A stretch of 37,027 bases of DNA from an uncultured Bacteroidia bacterium (GCA_902802535.1 CADCML010000018.1:1-37027), one strand, 5' to 3'; numbered from the stretch's first letter, positions 16,808 to 25,698 are shown. Program-made: numbers and translations. Notes: generated from the letters alone by a model not told the origin.

Positions 16808-18337
16808 ATGAAAAAAACTATCGTTTTCCTGTTTGCAATCGCGTTTTCGCTGCTTTCGAGAGGGCAAAACATCAATTTTGAGCAGTATTTCCTTGACGAG
16901 GGTTCGTTGCGCATGGATGTTTTCCAATGCGGCATGTCCGACAGCTCGCACTATGTGTTTGAGCGTTTCATCATCGAGCCGCATTTTGGTGGCTCCAAGG
17001 TCAATCTGATTGACCCTTTCAATTTCGGGACAAACCGAGTGAAAGTGATTGATGCACAAACTAATACGCTCATTTATTCCAGAGGTTACAATACTTTGTT
17101 CCGCGAATGGCAAACCACCGATGAAGCTAGAGTGATGGAACGCTGCTATGAGGAATCCGTGAGCATTCCGTTACCACGCAATGGAGCCTATATCATCCTC
17201 GAAATCAGGGATTTCGATGGCGAGTTTGAAGAAGTTTTCTCAAAACTTTACAACCCTAACGAAATGTTCAACAGCACCGAGCAACGCTATGTGTTTCCCG
17301 TTCAGGATATTATGGTCAATGGCACACCAGAAAGCAAGGTGGACGTTGTGATTTTGCCCGAAGGCTATACCGCTGATGAAATGTCGCAATTCGTGCAAGA
17401 TTGCCAGAATTTGGCCAATGTGTTTGCACAAGCGGAGCCGTTTGCAAGCCATATCAATGACTTCAATTTCCGTGCCGTGCTTGCCCCTTCGGAGGAGAGC
17501 GGCGTCGACATTCCGGCCTCTCACACCTGGGTACGCACCATTCTCAATTCGCATTTCTACACCTTTCATATTGACCGCTATTGCACCACACGCAATTACT
17601 TCTCGGTGAAAGACGTGGCGGCCAACGCGCCTTACGACCAAATCTACATTTTGGTGAACAGCGATGTTTATGGCGGCGGTGGATTCTACAATTTCTATTC
17701 GATGAGCACTGCGGGCAATATGTCGGCTTCCAGTGTGATTGTGCATGAGTTTGGCCATGCTTTTGCGGGTTTGGGCGATGAGTACGAAGAGCCTGACAAT
17801 TCCATGGGCTTGCTCTACAATCTGAATGTGGAGCCTTGGGAGCCCAATCTGACCACTTTGGTGGATTTTGATTCGAAATGGGCTGACCTTGTCGCACCCA
17901 ATACACCCATTCCCACACCCAATACCAGTCAGTATAACAATACGGTAGGGGCGTTTGAAGGCGGAGGCTATTTGGTGGAAGGCATATACCGACCGCAACG
18001 CAATTGCATGATGCGCAACTATGCACCTTTCTGTGCCGTGTGCAACAGGACGATTGAGGCTGTGATTGAAACGCATTCCGATACTCCCGTTTCGGTGAAA
18101 TCGGATTATATGCAGGCTGGACCCTCGCTTCGCGTTTGTCCCAATCCCGCCACTGACTATATCGATGTCTTTGTAAACCAAGAAGATGACCAAGCTGAAA
18201 TCATCGATTTGAACGGAAAGGTGGTGATGACAGTCCAACTCAAAAACGAGGTAAACCGAATCTCTATCAGCGACCTGCCGAAGGGCGTGTATATGCTTCG
18301 TGCGAATGGCGAGGTGCGGAAGTTTTTGAAACAATAA
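16808..18337 (+). CDS. Secreted M64-family metallopeptidase with T9SS tail
   Basis: A GTG directly precedes the ATG; the ATG at 16808 gives a good signal peptide (MKKTIVFLFAIAFSLLSRGQ). The 509-residue product has the zinc site HEFGHAFAGLGDEY (His313, Glu314, His317), the signature of the IgA-peptidase M64 family, preceded by VDVVILPEGYT typical of these proteins. The last ~75 residues form a T9SS sorting tail (VCPNPATDYIDV, IDLNGKVVM, LPKGVYMLR, final KFLKQ), so it should reach the cell surface or medium. Family members include host-IgA-cleaving enzymes, but the substrate here is unknown. It diverges from galK. Confidence 0.9.
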   Translation: MKKTIVFLFAIAFSLLSRGQNINFEQYFLDEGSLRMDVFQCGMSDSSHYVFERFIIEPHFGGSKVNLIDPFNFGTNRVKVIDAQTNTLIYSRGYNTLFREWQTTDEARVMERCYEESVSIPLPRNGAYIILEIRDFDGEFEEVFSKLYNPNEMFNSTEQRYVFPVQDIMVNGTPESKVDVVILPEGYTADEMSQFVQDCQNLANVFAQAEPFASHINDFNFRAVLAPSEESGVDIPASHTWVRTILNSHFYTFHIDRYCTTRNYFSVKDVAANAPYDQIYILVNSDVYGGGGFYNFYSMSTAGNMSASSVIVHEFGHAFAGLGDEYEEPDNSMGLLYNLNVEPWEPNLTTLVDFDSKWADLVAPNTPIPTPNTSQYNNTVGAFEGGGYLVEGIYRPQRNCMMRNYAPFCAVCNRTIEAVIETHSDTPVSVKSDYMQAGPSLRVCPNPATDYIDVFVNQEDDQAEIIDLNGKVVMTVQLKNEVNRISISDLPKGVYMLRANGEVRKFLKQ

Positions 18338-18355
18338 TCAGGTTGCAATCTTGTC

Positions 18356-18440
18356 ATTCCCCAAGAAAAGTGTAAGTTTTTCGTTGGATTCCCCAAGAAA
18401 AGTGTAATTTTTTCATTGACATTCCCCAAGAAAAGTGTAA
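18356..18440 (+). repeat. Three promoter-like direct repeats
   Basis: ATTCCCCAAGAAAAGTGTAA occurs exactly three times, starting at 18356, 18388 and 18421 (periods 32 and 33 bp). Each copy has TTG just before it and TAAnTTTT at its end, which mimics the -33/-7 promoter spacing. Only the last copy ends in a perfect TAATTTTG. The array fills the gap between the M64 and fucosidase genes. Open frames across it (HFSWG-type translations) are artefacts. Confidence 0.9.
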
Positions 18441-18445
18441 TTTTG
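18416..18445 (+). promoter_or_regulatory. Fucosidase promoter within the third repeat
   Basis: TTG (18416-18418) and TAATTTTG (18438-18445) are separated by 19 bases, and the repeat core forms the spacer. The leader to the ATG at 18463 would be about 12 bases. Confidence 0.65.
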
Positions 18446-18462
18446 CAGTCGTAGCAACAACC

Positions 18463-19920
18463 ATGATTATGACATTCAGACGATTACGTATTTTTTGTTG
18501 TTTTTTTGTGCTTGCCATTTTGCTTATCTCTTGCACCAAAAGACCTGAACCTAGTTATCCAATCCCAACTGCACAACAACTTGAATGGCAGCAACTTGAA
18601 ACCTACGCCTTCATCCACTTCGGGCTGAACACCTTCAACGACATGGAATGGGGTTACGGCAACACGCCGTCCTACACCTTCAATCCCACCAACATTGACT
18701 GCGAGCAATGGGTCTTGACCTTGAAAGCCGCTGGCATGAAAGGCGTGATTTTCACCGCGAAGCACCACGACGGTTTCTGCCTTTGGCCGACCGAAACCAC
18801 CGATTATTCCATCAAGAACACCTATTATAAAGATGGGCAAGGCGATTTGGTGCGCGAGCTTTCCGAGGCTTGCCGCAAGCACGACTTGAAGTTCGGGATT
18901 TACGTCTCGCCTTGGGACCGGCATCAGGCCGAGTATGGCTATCAAGGCTATGTGGAAATCTATCACAAACAGATTGAGGAACTTACGAGCAACTACGGCG
19001 AGTTGTTCGAGTTTTGGTTCGACGGTGCCAACGGCGGCACGGGCTGGTATGGCGGCGCCGATGAGATGCGCTCCATCGTGGCGGAGAAGTATTACGACTA
19101 TGAGAAAGCCCGCGAAATCGTTTGGAGCCACAGTCCCAACGCGGCCATCTTCGGCGGCACGGTGCCCACATTGCGCTGGGTCGGCAACGAAAAAGGCTTT
19201 GCTGAGCCTACGCAATGGTGTATGTACAAAACGGATTTCCAGTCGCTTAACGATGAAAAAAGTCTTGTTAGAGGCTTCAAGGACGGCGATGCTTGGCTGC
19301 CCGCCGAGGTGGATGTCTCGATTCGTCCGGGATGGTTCTATCACGAGAGCGAGGACAATCAAGTGAGAACTGTGGAGCAATTGATGGATTTGTATTTCAA
19401 CAGCGTAGGCCACAACGCCAACCTGTTGCTCAATTTCCCTGTGAATCAAGAAGGTAGGATTCCTTCGATTGATTCTGCCAATGCCGTGAATTGGTGTAAA
19501 AAGTTGCAAAAGGATTTCTCCAACAATCTGCTGAAAGACTGCAAGGTGACAGCCAGCAATACAAGAGGTTCACGCTTCAAGGCCAAATATGTACTCAGCG
19601 ACGAATACACCCAATATTGGGCCACCGAGGACAATGTGAAACAAGCAGAACTCATTTTCGATTTCCCCGAAGCCACTGCTTTCAACCGATTACAGTTACA
19701 AGAATATGTTCCTTTGGGTCAGAATGTTGATGCATTCTATTTGGACTATTACTTTAATGGTAAATGGTTGCCGATTGAAGTGAACGAACCAACAACCACT
19801 ATAGGTTACAAACGACTTGTCCGTTTCAAGACCGTTAAGGCCGAAAAATTGAGAATTAGGTTTAAGGTGTTCAAGGGCACTTTGTGCATTAATCATGTGG
19901 GGGCATATTTAGCTGAATAA
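18463..19920 (+). CDS. GH29 alpha-L-fucosidase lipoprotein
   Basis: The 485-residue protein starts with a lipoprotein signal (hydrophobic segment, lipobox LISC with Cys24). The GH29 catalytic domain shows the substrate block TAKHHDGFCLWP (His101, His102), YVSPWDRH near 147 and the nucleophile Asp187 in FEFWFDGANGG. The C-terminal ~120 residues form a discoidin/F5-8C-like beta-sandwich that probably binds sugar. The enzyme would release fucose from glycans at the cell surface or in the periplasm. Its stop overlaps the next start by one base (TAATG), though the neighbour has an unrelated function. Confidence 0.92.
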   Translation: MIMTFRRLRIFCCFFVLAILLISCTKRPEPSYPIPTAQQLEWQQLETYAFIHFGLNTFNDMEWGYGNTPSYTFNPTNIDCEQWVLTLKAAGMKGVIFTAKHHDGFCLWPTETTDYSIKNTYYKDGQGDLVRELSEACRKHDLKFGIYVSPWDRHQAEYGYQGYVEIYHKQIEELTSNYGELFEFWFDGANGGTGWYGGADEMRSIVAEKYYDYEKAREIVWSHSPNAAIFGGTVPTLRWVGNEKGFAEPTQWCMYKTDFQSLNDEKSLVRGFKDGDAWLPAEVDVSIRPGWFYHESEDNQVRTVEQLMDLYFNSVGHNANLLLNFPVNQEGRIPSIDSANAVNWCKKLQKDFSNNLLKDCKVTASNTRGSRFKAKYVLSDEYTQYWATEDNVKQAELIFDFPEATAFNRLQLQEYVPLGQNVDAFYLDYYFNGKWLPIEVNEPTTTIGYKRLVRFKTVKAEKLRIRFKVFKGTLCINHVGAYLAE

Positions 19921-20486
19921 TGATCGAATACCATCCATTAAAACCTTTCTTGCCCGCCAATGCCAAAGTGTTGTTCTTGGGCAGTTTCCCACCGCCCAAG
20001 AAACGCTGGTGCATGGATTTCTTTTACCCTAATTTCATCAACGACCACTGGCGCATCGAAGGACAAATCTGGTTCGGCGAAAAAAACCATTTTGTGGACA
20101 TGGAGCGCAAATGCTTCAAAATGAATGAAATCATTGCGTTTCTTAATGAAAAAGGCATTGCTTTCTTTGATACAGCTACGGCAGTCAATAGGCTGAAGGA
20201 CAACGCCTCGGATGCCTTTTTGGAAATTGTTGAGCACACCGACATTAGGGCTTTGCTTGCCCAAGTGCCGCAATGTCACGCCATCGCCACCACAGGCGAG
20301 AAGGCCACCACCGAAGTGTGCAATTATTTCAATGTCGATACAATCCCTTCACCCAATACAAAAGTGGCTCTCAAAGATGGTTTAACCTTGTATCGATTAC
20401 CCTCATCCTCAAGAGCCTATCCTTTGTCATTTGACAAAAAGGTTGAAGCCTATCGAAAGATGTTTGAAGCGGTGTTTGGTGCTTGA
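19920..20486 (+). CDS. Uracil-DNA-glycosylase superfamily protein
   Basis: The 188-residue protein has the UDG-like N-terminal block KVLFLGSFPPPKKRW followed by FFYPN and a C-terminal SSSRAYPLSF, positioned like the LPSTSPA-type motif of the superfamily. These proteins excise damaged or mismatched bases; which lesion is handled here cannot be told. The start overlaps the fucosidase stop by one base. The end abuts the stop of the Sir2 gene on the other strand with no gap. Confidence 0.7.
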   Translation: MIEYHPLKPFLPANAKVLFLGSFPPPKKRWCMDFFYPNFINDHWRIEGQIWFGEKNHFVDMERKCFKMNEIIAFLNEKGIAFFDTATAVNRLKDNASDAFLEIVEHTDIRALLAQVPQCHAIATTGEKATTEVCNYFNVDTIPSPNTKVALKDGLTLYRLPSSSRAYPLSFDKKVEAYRKMFEAVFGA

Positions 20487-21242
20487 TTAACGCGTCATCA
20501 AAGCATCAATCGCCGGCAGAATCTCACCCGATTTGCCTTCGAGATAAATGTCCGTGATGTAGTTTGTGTAAGTCGAAGGTTCCATGTTGATTTCGATGAT
20601 CTTGGCACCATTGCGTTTGGCAATGCCAGGTATCATGTTGGCCGGACTGACCTGTCCCGAAGTGCCAATGATGACAAAAGCGTCGCAGTTCTCGGCAGCC
20701 CTTACCGAGCCGTAGTAGGCGTCCTCGGGGATGCCTTCGCCGAAGAAGATGAAGTCGGGCTTCATCAGTCCGCCGCATTGTGCGCAACGGGGCGGTTCCT
20801 CGGTGAGTGTCAGGCTCTTAGCGTCGACCTTGTGGCCGCATTTGGTGCACACGAAGCGCGACATATTGCCGTGGAACTCATACACGACCGTGTTGCCCGC
20901 CACGGTATGCAGGTCGTCAATGTTCTGCGTGATGACGCTGCTCAGGCGGCCTTCCTTCTCCCATTTGGCCAGAACAAGATGTCCGGGGTTGGGCTTGATA
21001 TCCTTGTTGCTGAAGAAGTTATAAAACACCTCGCGGATAATTTTCCACGACTCCTTGGTGTGGCGGTAGTAGAAGTCGATGTCCAAGGAATTGGGGTCGT
21101 ACTGGTTCCAGATGCCGCCCTCGCCACGGAAAGGCGGAATGCCGCTCTCAGCGGATGTGCCTGCGCCAGTGAAGCCCACAATGTTCTTCGCCTTTGACAG
21201 GATTTCAGCGGCTTGCTTGATTTTTTCTTCGTTGGTTTTCAT
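20487..21242 (-). CDS. cobB: Sir2-type NAD-dependent protein deacylase
   Basis: The 251-residue protein has all sirtuin marks: NAD-binding GAGTSAESGIPPFRG (residues 26-40), TQNIDDLH (105-112), catalytic His124 in YEFHGN and a four-cysteine zinc site (Cys132, 135, 153, 156). It should remove acyl groups from lysines using NAD. It is preceded by an AT-rich repeat and converges with the UDG-like gene. Confidence 0.93.
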   Translation of the reverse strand: MKTNEEKIKQAAEILSKAKNIVGFTGAGTSAESGIPPFRGEGGIWNQYDPNSLDIDFYYRHTKESWKIIREVFYNFFSNKDIKPNPGHLVLAKWEKEGRLSSVITQNIDDLHTVAGNTVVYEFHGNMSRFVCTKCGHKVDAKSLTLTEEPPRCAQCGGLMKPDFIFFGEGIPEDAYYGSVRAAENCDAFVIIGTSGQVSPANMIPGIAKRNGAKIIEINMEPSTYTNYITDIYLEGKSGEILPAIDALMTR

Positions 21243-21250
21243 GGAGTTAT

Positions 21251-21306
21251 GGATTTAAGGATTTAAGATTCAAAATTCAAAATTTAAAATTCAAGATTTA
21301 AGATTT
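21251..21306. repeat. AT-rich AAGATTCAAAATT repeat
   Basis: Short overlapping words (GGATTTAAG, AAGATT, CAAAATT, TTTAAAATTCAAG) fill the 82-bp gap between the histidine kinase and the Sir2 gene. The stretch is partly self-complementary. No clear promoter box could be fixed within it. Confidence 0.6.
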
Positions 21307-21324
21307 CGGGATTGGGGTTGTGGA

Positions 21325-23781
21325 CTAACTGATGCCGTACTTTTCGGCGAGCAAGTCCATCAGCTCGTCGGTTTGGGTCATGAATTGCGTGGCATCGTCT
21401 TTCCAGTTCGGGTAGTCGGCTTCGGTTTCGCCTTTGCCCCGCATGGCGTTCATCTTGGCAAGGAAGGTGGTGTCACGCTCCAATTGGATGAACATGGGCA
21501 GCATCTTGTGGCAAAGGCTCTGTGCGCCAACAAAATCGGATTCCTCAATTAAAGTGTTCATTGCAACCATATCGTTGGCCGTGGATTGCACAAAGACCGT
21601 CAAAATGCTGATTATGGCATCGCTGTCGTTGCCCATCATTTCACTGAAGGCAGGAAAATCGGAGAAGACGACATCTTTTTCTTCCTCACTTGAAGCGATA
21701 CTTCCAAACATGGTCTCCAACTGCTTCATGTTGAATGGTTTCTGTAAGAATCCATCGAAGCCTTCTTCCAAGGCTTTTTCGGTGGTGTATTCGATGCGGC
21801 CGGTCATCAGGATGACGGGCTTAGCGGCGTCGGCTTCCTTGATCATGAAAAGGATATCGTTGCCCGTCACGGCACCCATTTCGCGGTCGGTGAGGATATA
21901 GTCGTAGTCGTGGATGTGCTCCATCGCCTTGTCGAAATCGCTCACCGAACGACAGGCAATGGCTTGGTGGCCGAGACGGTGGAGCATGGAGCCAATGACG
22001 GACAATAAGGTGTTGTCGTCGTCGAATACCAATATATTGAGGCTCTTTTTGTTGGTATCCTCTTCCTCAACCTTTTCTTCAATAGGGTTTTGCACCATTT
22101 CCACAGGGATTCTGATTTCAAAATGAGAGCCTTTGCCCACTTCCGACTCGATGTGGATTTCGCCGCCAAGAAGGTCGACGAGGCCCTTCACCACGGTCAT
22201 CCCGTAACCGCTACCCTCGGCAAACTGGTTGTAAGTCTCGATGCGGACAAAAGGCTTGAACACCTCTTCCAACTTGTCGCTCGGGATGCCCACGCCGGTG
22301 TCGATGATGTCGAAAACGGCCAGATTGCGGCCTAATCGCGCCATGAATCCGACACTGCCTTCCAAGGTGTATTTGATGCCGTTGGAAACAATGTTGGTTA
22401 GTATCTGCCTGATTTTCAGTTTGTCGGCATTGAGTAGAGTGCCAGCTTCGATGTTGTTCTCGAAGTTGAACTGAAGGTTCTTGTGCTTGGCTATGGGCGC
22501 AAACATCTCCGCGATTTCCTCGCAGAGTTGGCCGATGTCGAAGGTCTCTTTGCTCACTTGCAGCTTGCCTTGTTCGAGGCTGGAGTATTCCAATAGGTTG
22601 TTGAGCAGGTTGAGGATGTGGTCGGCGGATTGTTGTATCGAGCTGATTTCCTTTTCGTTGCCAGCTTTCTCCATGAGTTCCACATGACCCATGATGGAGC
22701 TGAGTGGTGCCTTGATGTCGTGGCTCACCGAGAGCAGCAATTTGTGGCGGCTCTCCATGATTTCCTCGGTTTTCTTTTTGGCTTCCTCGGCGGCGCGACG
22801 AGCGCGGTATCCTTTGTTTACATCGCTGATAATCAGAATGATGAATATAATGATTAATAGTAAGGTAACGGCACCGATGAGCACCGAGGTGTGCATGTTT
22901 TCCTGAATGTTGGCTTCGCTTTTTTCGATTTCGGCCACGGTGGAGTCGAGGATTTCCTGGTTGAGGCGGATGAGCATGGTGGAAATCTGTTCTGAGAGCT
23001 GGTTGTCGGCCTTCACCAATTCCTGTGTCTTCTTCTCGTAGGTCTTGATTTTGCTCCAGTATTCCTTCTTGGCCTTATCGGACAGCACGCGCAAGTCGGC
23101 GAGGATGTTCACCGTGTCGGGGCGTTGCTGTTGGATGTGTAGGGTGTCGGTGCGTTCGATGCTGATGTGGACGAGGCTGTCTTCTTCGGTGGTGGTGGGT
23201 TTGAACACCTTGCCGACGCGATGCCAGAAGCCGCTTTTGCTTTCGGTTTTCGGGACGCGGATGACGGTGTCTTTCGAGACGGTGGTGACCACAATCTCGT
23301 CTTCGGGTTGTGGCGGCACGTAGTCGTCGATGGTGCGGTCAAATTCGGCCAAGGGGTTGAAGTCGTGGAACTGGCGCGACAGCTCGTTGCTGATTCTGCC
23401 TTTGCTTTTGATGAGGTTTTCTATCTCTTTAATCATCAGCTTGTTGTCTTCGCTGATTTCAAACATCATGAGCGAGTCGGTTTGGGCGGTGATGCTGTTG
23501 CGATAGGCGTTGAATTGCCGCTTGTATTTCTTTTGTTCAGTGAAGGCGTAGAGGTTGGCTGCGTTTTGTGCGCCGTGCACGTTTTTCGTGAAACGGTTCA
23601 CCCAGTTGAGCGCGGTGTGTTGCGTGGCGATGTTGGAGCGTTGGCTCTCGATGTTCTTGCGTAGGTTGAAGATATAATAGAACAGAGCGGTGCAAAGGGC
23701 CATGACGAAAAGGTAGGTGATGACCACCTTCCAGCTCGTGCGGCTCCCACTTGGGTATTCGTTTCGGCTTTTCTTCGACAT
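21325..23781 (-). CDS. Hybrid histidine kinase with receiver and HPt domains
   Basis: The frame extends to 23853, but MSKKSRNEYP at 23781 sits just after a -7 box and starts the conserved layout, giving 818 residues. Membrane helices lie at ~19-38 and ~299-320 around a periplasmic sensor of ~260 residues rich in coiled-coil. Then come HisKA (SVSHDIKAPLSS, His354), HATPase (NIVSNGIKYT, DTGVGIP, GSGYGMTVVKG), a receiver domain (LVFDDDN; acceptor Asp in ILTDREMG; LQKPF) and a C-terminal HPt with LCHKMLPMF. The full phosphorelay in one protein implies a response regulator elsewhere. The signal sensed is unknown. Confidence 0.92.
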   Translation of the reverse strand: MSKKSRNEYPSGSRTSWKVVITYLFVMALCTALFYYIFNLRKNIESQRSNIATQHTALNWVNRFTKNVHGAQNAANLYAFTEQKKYKRQFNAYRNSITAQTDSLMMFEISEDNKLMIKEIENLIKSKGRISNELSRQFHDFNPLAEFDRTIDDYVPPQPEDEIVVTTVSKDTVIRVPKTESKSGFWHRVGKVFKPTTTEEDSLVHISIERTDTLHIQQQRPDTVNILADLRVLSDKAKKEYWSKIKTYEKKTQELVKADNQLSEQISTMLIRLNQEILDSTVAEIEKSEANIQENMHTSVLIGAVTLLLIIIFIILIISDVNKGYRARRAAEEAKKKTEEIMESRHKLLLSVSHDIKAPLSSIMGHVELMEKAGNEKEISSIQQSADHILNLLNNLLEYSSLEQGKLQVSKETFDIGQLCEEIAEMFAPIAKHKNLQFNFENNIEAGTLLNADKLKIRQILTNIVSNGIKYTLEGSVGFMARLGRNLAVFDIIDTGVGIPSDKLEEVFKPFVRIETYNQFAEGSGYGMTVVKGLVDLLGGEIHIESEVGKGSHFEIRIPVEMVQNPIEEKVEEEDTNKKSLNILVFDDDNTLLSVIGSMLHRLGHQAIACRSVSDFDKAMEHIHDYDYILTDREMGAVTGNDILFMIKEADAAKPVILMTGRIEYTTEKALEEGFDGFLQKPFNMKQLETMFGSIASSEEEKDVVFSDFPAFSEMMGNDSDAIISILTVFVQSTANDMVAMNTLIEESDFVGAQSLCHKMLPMFIQLERDTTFLAKMNAMRGKGETEADYPNWKDDATQFMTQTDELMDLLAEKYGIS

Positions 23782-23788
23782 GATGGCG

Positions 23789-23796
23789 CAAAGATA
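23789..23796 (-). promoter_or_regulatory. -7 box directly before the kinase start
   Basis: TATCTTTG on the minus strand ends 7 bases before the ATG at 23781, so the mRNA would be nearly leaderless. No TTG is seen at the usual upstream distance. Confidence 0.45.
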
Positions 23797-23808
23797 GAAC
23801 TTTTTTCG

Positions 23809-23816
23809 TAAATTTG
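23809..23816 (+). promoter_or_regulatory. -7 box before the broken lipoprotein gene
   Basis: TAAATTTG ends 5 bases before the ATG at 23822, facing away from the kinase promoter. A promoter surviving here supports the idea that a gene was once expressed from this site. Confidence 0.4.
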
Positions 23817-23821
23817 CAGTC

Positions 23822-24124
23822 ATGAAAACAATCTGCCTGATAGGATTTGCCATCTTGCTGGCCCTGGCCGCCTGCGTTTAGGTTCTTGAGCTTGTCGATG
23901 GATCATGTTATATGTACAAAGCCGCCAATAATGACACAATTGTTGTCGTTAAGGATGGTTACGTGCTAAAGTTCAAGATGCCTCAGCCAGACACGGTTTC
24001 GCGAAGGATGAGGCTATTGAGGGATTGATACAGCAATTCTCCATTCCCTTCGGGAATCTCAATCAGCATCAAAGCCAATCCGCTGGAAATGGGATTCAGA
24101 AGACCCGAAACAGGAACGAAATGA
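23822..24124 (+). pseudogene. Small lipoprotein gene broken by two in-frame stops
   Basis: One frame starts with a convincing lipoprotein signal (MKTICLIGFAILLALAAC, lipobox LAAC). It is interrupted by TAG at 23879, runs on as VLELVDGSCYMYKAAN and VVVKDGYVLKFKM, meets TGA at 24026, continues as SISIKANPLEMGFRRPET and ends at TGA 24122-24124. Protein-like sequence on both sides of the stops in the same frame suggests a ~100-codon gene with two nonsense mutations. The family is not recognised. Apart from this remnant and the next promoter, the 23782-24227 gap holds nothing. Confidence 0.6.
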
Positions 24125-24141
24125 GGAGAGACGTGTTGTTA

Positions 24142-24174
24142 TTTGCGGGGAAACGCAAACTTTTCCTATTTTTG
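24142..24174 (+). promoter_or_regulatory. Promoter of the 5'-nucleotidase gene
   Basis: TTTG (24142-24145) and TATTTTTG (24167-24174) are separated by 21 bases. The leader is roughly 47 bases. Confidence 0.65.
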
Positions 24175-24227
24175 CAATTCGAAATCATCAGTGCTTTCTC
24201 GATCAGGAGCCTGTAAACAAACGAATT

Positions 24228-25691
24228 ATGAATAAGAAAAGATTGTTGCTGCTGCTCGTCATGCTGGCGGTAGTGGCCTATATCTATCTCCGGCCCGAAC
24301 AAAAGGAGCCAGTCGAGTCCACACAATCCACCGAAAAGCCTGCCTCCATGGCGGGCGATGCCGAAGTGAACATCCTGTCGGTCAACGATATGCACGCTTC
24401 CATCGACATGTTCCCGAAATTTGCTGCGCTGGTCGACAGCCTGCGTGGCGTTTATCCCGACCTGTTGGTGTTCTCGGCGGGCGACAACCGCACGGGCAAC
24501 CCCGTCAACGACCAGTACGACTCCGTTAACTACCCGATGACGGCACTGATGAACAAGGTGGGCTTCGATGCGTGCACCGTCGGCAACCATGAGTGGGATG
24601 CTGGCATCGCCAACCTCAATAACGACATCAAGCGGGCCGATTTCCCCTTCCTCTGCGCCAATGTCATCATTCCCAGTACGGTCGACCTCGACATCAAGCC
24701 CTTCGTCTTCATCGAAAACCAAGGCGTGAAGCTGGCGGTGATAGGCTTGATTGAAATCCGTCACGATGGCATTCCAGGCTCGCATCCCGACAACCTCAAA
24801 CAATTGAGTTTCAGAAGACCCGAAACGGTGTTGCCGCAATACAAATACCTTAAAGACCAGAATGATGCGGTGATTTTGCTTTCGCATTGCGGCTTGGAAA
24901 CCGACCTCGAACTGGCCCAAACCAATCCATGGCTCGATGCCATCCTCGGTGGCCACACGCATACCTTGGTGGAAAACCCGACGGAACACAACGGCGTTTT
25001 GGTCACGCAGGCAGGCTCGCACCTGAAAAACGCCACCTTGTTGACGCTGAAGTTCAAGAACGGGAAACTGGTAGGGAAGAAGGCTACCGTGCTGGATGTC
25101 AACGCCGTAAGGAAGGAAAACGTGGAAGTGGCCCAAATGGTGAACGAGTTCAACGATGCTCCCGTCTTGAACGAGGCCATCGCTGTGGCGAAGACCACTT
25201 TCAAGAATTCCGAGGAGTTGGGCTGTATGCTCACCGATGCCATCAGGGAAATGAGCGGCGCCGATTTTGCTTTCCAAAACACGGGCGGCATTCGCATCAA
25301 TACGCTCAAGAAAGGCCCCATCACGGTGAAGGATGTCTACAGTATCGACCCGTTCAACAACGAAGTGGTGGTCTATCAGATGACTGGAACACAGGTGAAG
25401 AGGTTTATTCTCAACTCGTTCCGCAAAAACGGCGGCTATCCTTCCTACGTTTCGGGCATGACCTACAAGGTGAGCGTCGACGGCAACAGCGTGTGGATTA
25501 CGAAGGAGCACGGCAATTTTTCGACCCAACAATTATATAAGGTGGCGATGAACAGCTATATGGCCTCAACGGTCAACATCGAAAGTGAGGACGAAGGTCA
25601 GAGCACGTTCATGACTTCGGAGGAGATGCTGGTGGCATTTTTGCGTAAGCATAAAGAAGTTGATTATCAGGGTGTTGTTAGAACGAAATAA
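24228..25691 (+). CDS. Membrane-anchored 5'-nucleotidase/metallophosphatase
   Basis: The 487-residue protein begins with an uncleaved-looking anchor (KKRLLLLLVMLAVVAYIYL). The calcineurin-like domain shows NDMHA (54-56), AGDN (85-87), GNHEWD (119-124), LSHCG (219-222) and GGHTHT (241-246). The C-terminal 5'-nucleotidase domain has the NTGGIR substrate motif near 352. UshA-type enzymes strip phosphate from external nucleotides. The first motif lacks the usual DxHG glycine, which is a small departure. It has its own promoter. Confidence 0.9.
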   Translation: MNKKRLLLLLVMLAVVAYIYLRPEQKEPVESTQSTEKPASMAGDAEVNILSVNDMHASIDMFPKFAALVDSLRGVYPDLLVFSAGDNRTGNPVNDQYDSVNYPMTALMNKVGFDACTVGNHEWDAGIANLNNDIKRADFPFLCANVIIPSTVDLDIKPFVFIENQGVKLAVIGLIEIRHDGIPGSHPDNLKQLSFRRPETVLPQYKYLKDQNDAVILLSHCGLETDLELAQTNPWLDAILGGHTHTLVENPTEHNGVLVTQAGSHLKNATLLTLKFKNGKLVGKKATVLDVNAVRKENVEVAQMVNEFNDAPVLNEAIAVAKTTFKNSEELGCMLTDAIREMSGADFAFQNTGGIRINTLKKGPITVKDVYSIDPFNNEVVVYQMTGTQVKRFILNSFRKNGGYPSYVSGMTYKVSVDGNSVWITKEHGNFSTQQLYKVAMNSYMASTVNIESEDEGQSTFMTSEEMLVAFLRKHKEVDYQGVVRTK

Positions 25692-25698
25692 AAAAGGG

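Noticed and set aside
17240-18334. Long minus-strand open frame of 364 residues opposite the M64 gene
   Set aside because: The plus strand encodes a clear M64 peptidase with signal peptide, zinc motif and T9SS tail; the antisense frame is a by-product.
18356-18440. Possible CRISPR array
   Set aside because: Only three 20-bp units with 12-13-bp spacers; the promoter-like ends explain the pattern better.
18354-18539. Minus-strand frame with repeated HFSWG motif
   Set aside because: The motif is only the translation of the three direct repeats and lies across the fucosidase promoter.
23782-23853. Longer N-terminus for the hybrid kinase
   Set aside because: The extension would start upstream of the -7 box and overlap the divergent promoter and lipoprotein start; MSKKSRNEYP fits the promoter position better.
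24096-25532. Long minus-strand open frame of 478 residues opposite the 5'-nucleotidase
   Set aside because: The plus-strand frame has all nucleotidase motifs and its own promoter; the antisense frame has no recognisable domain.
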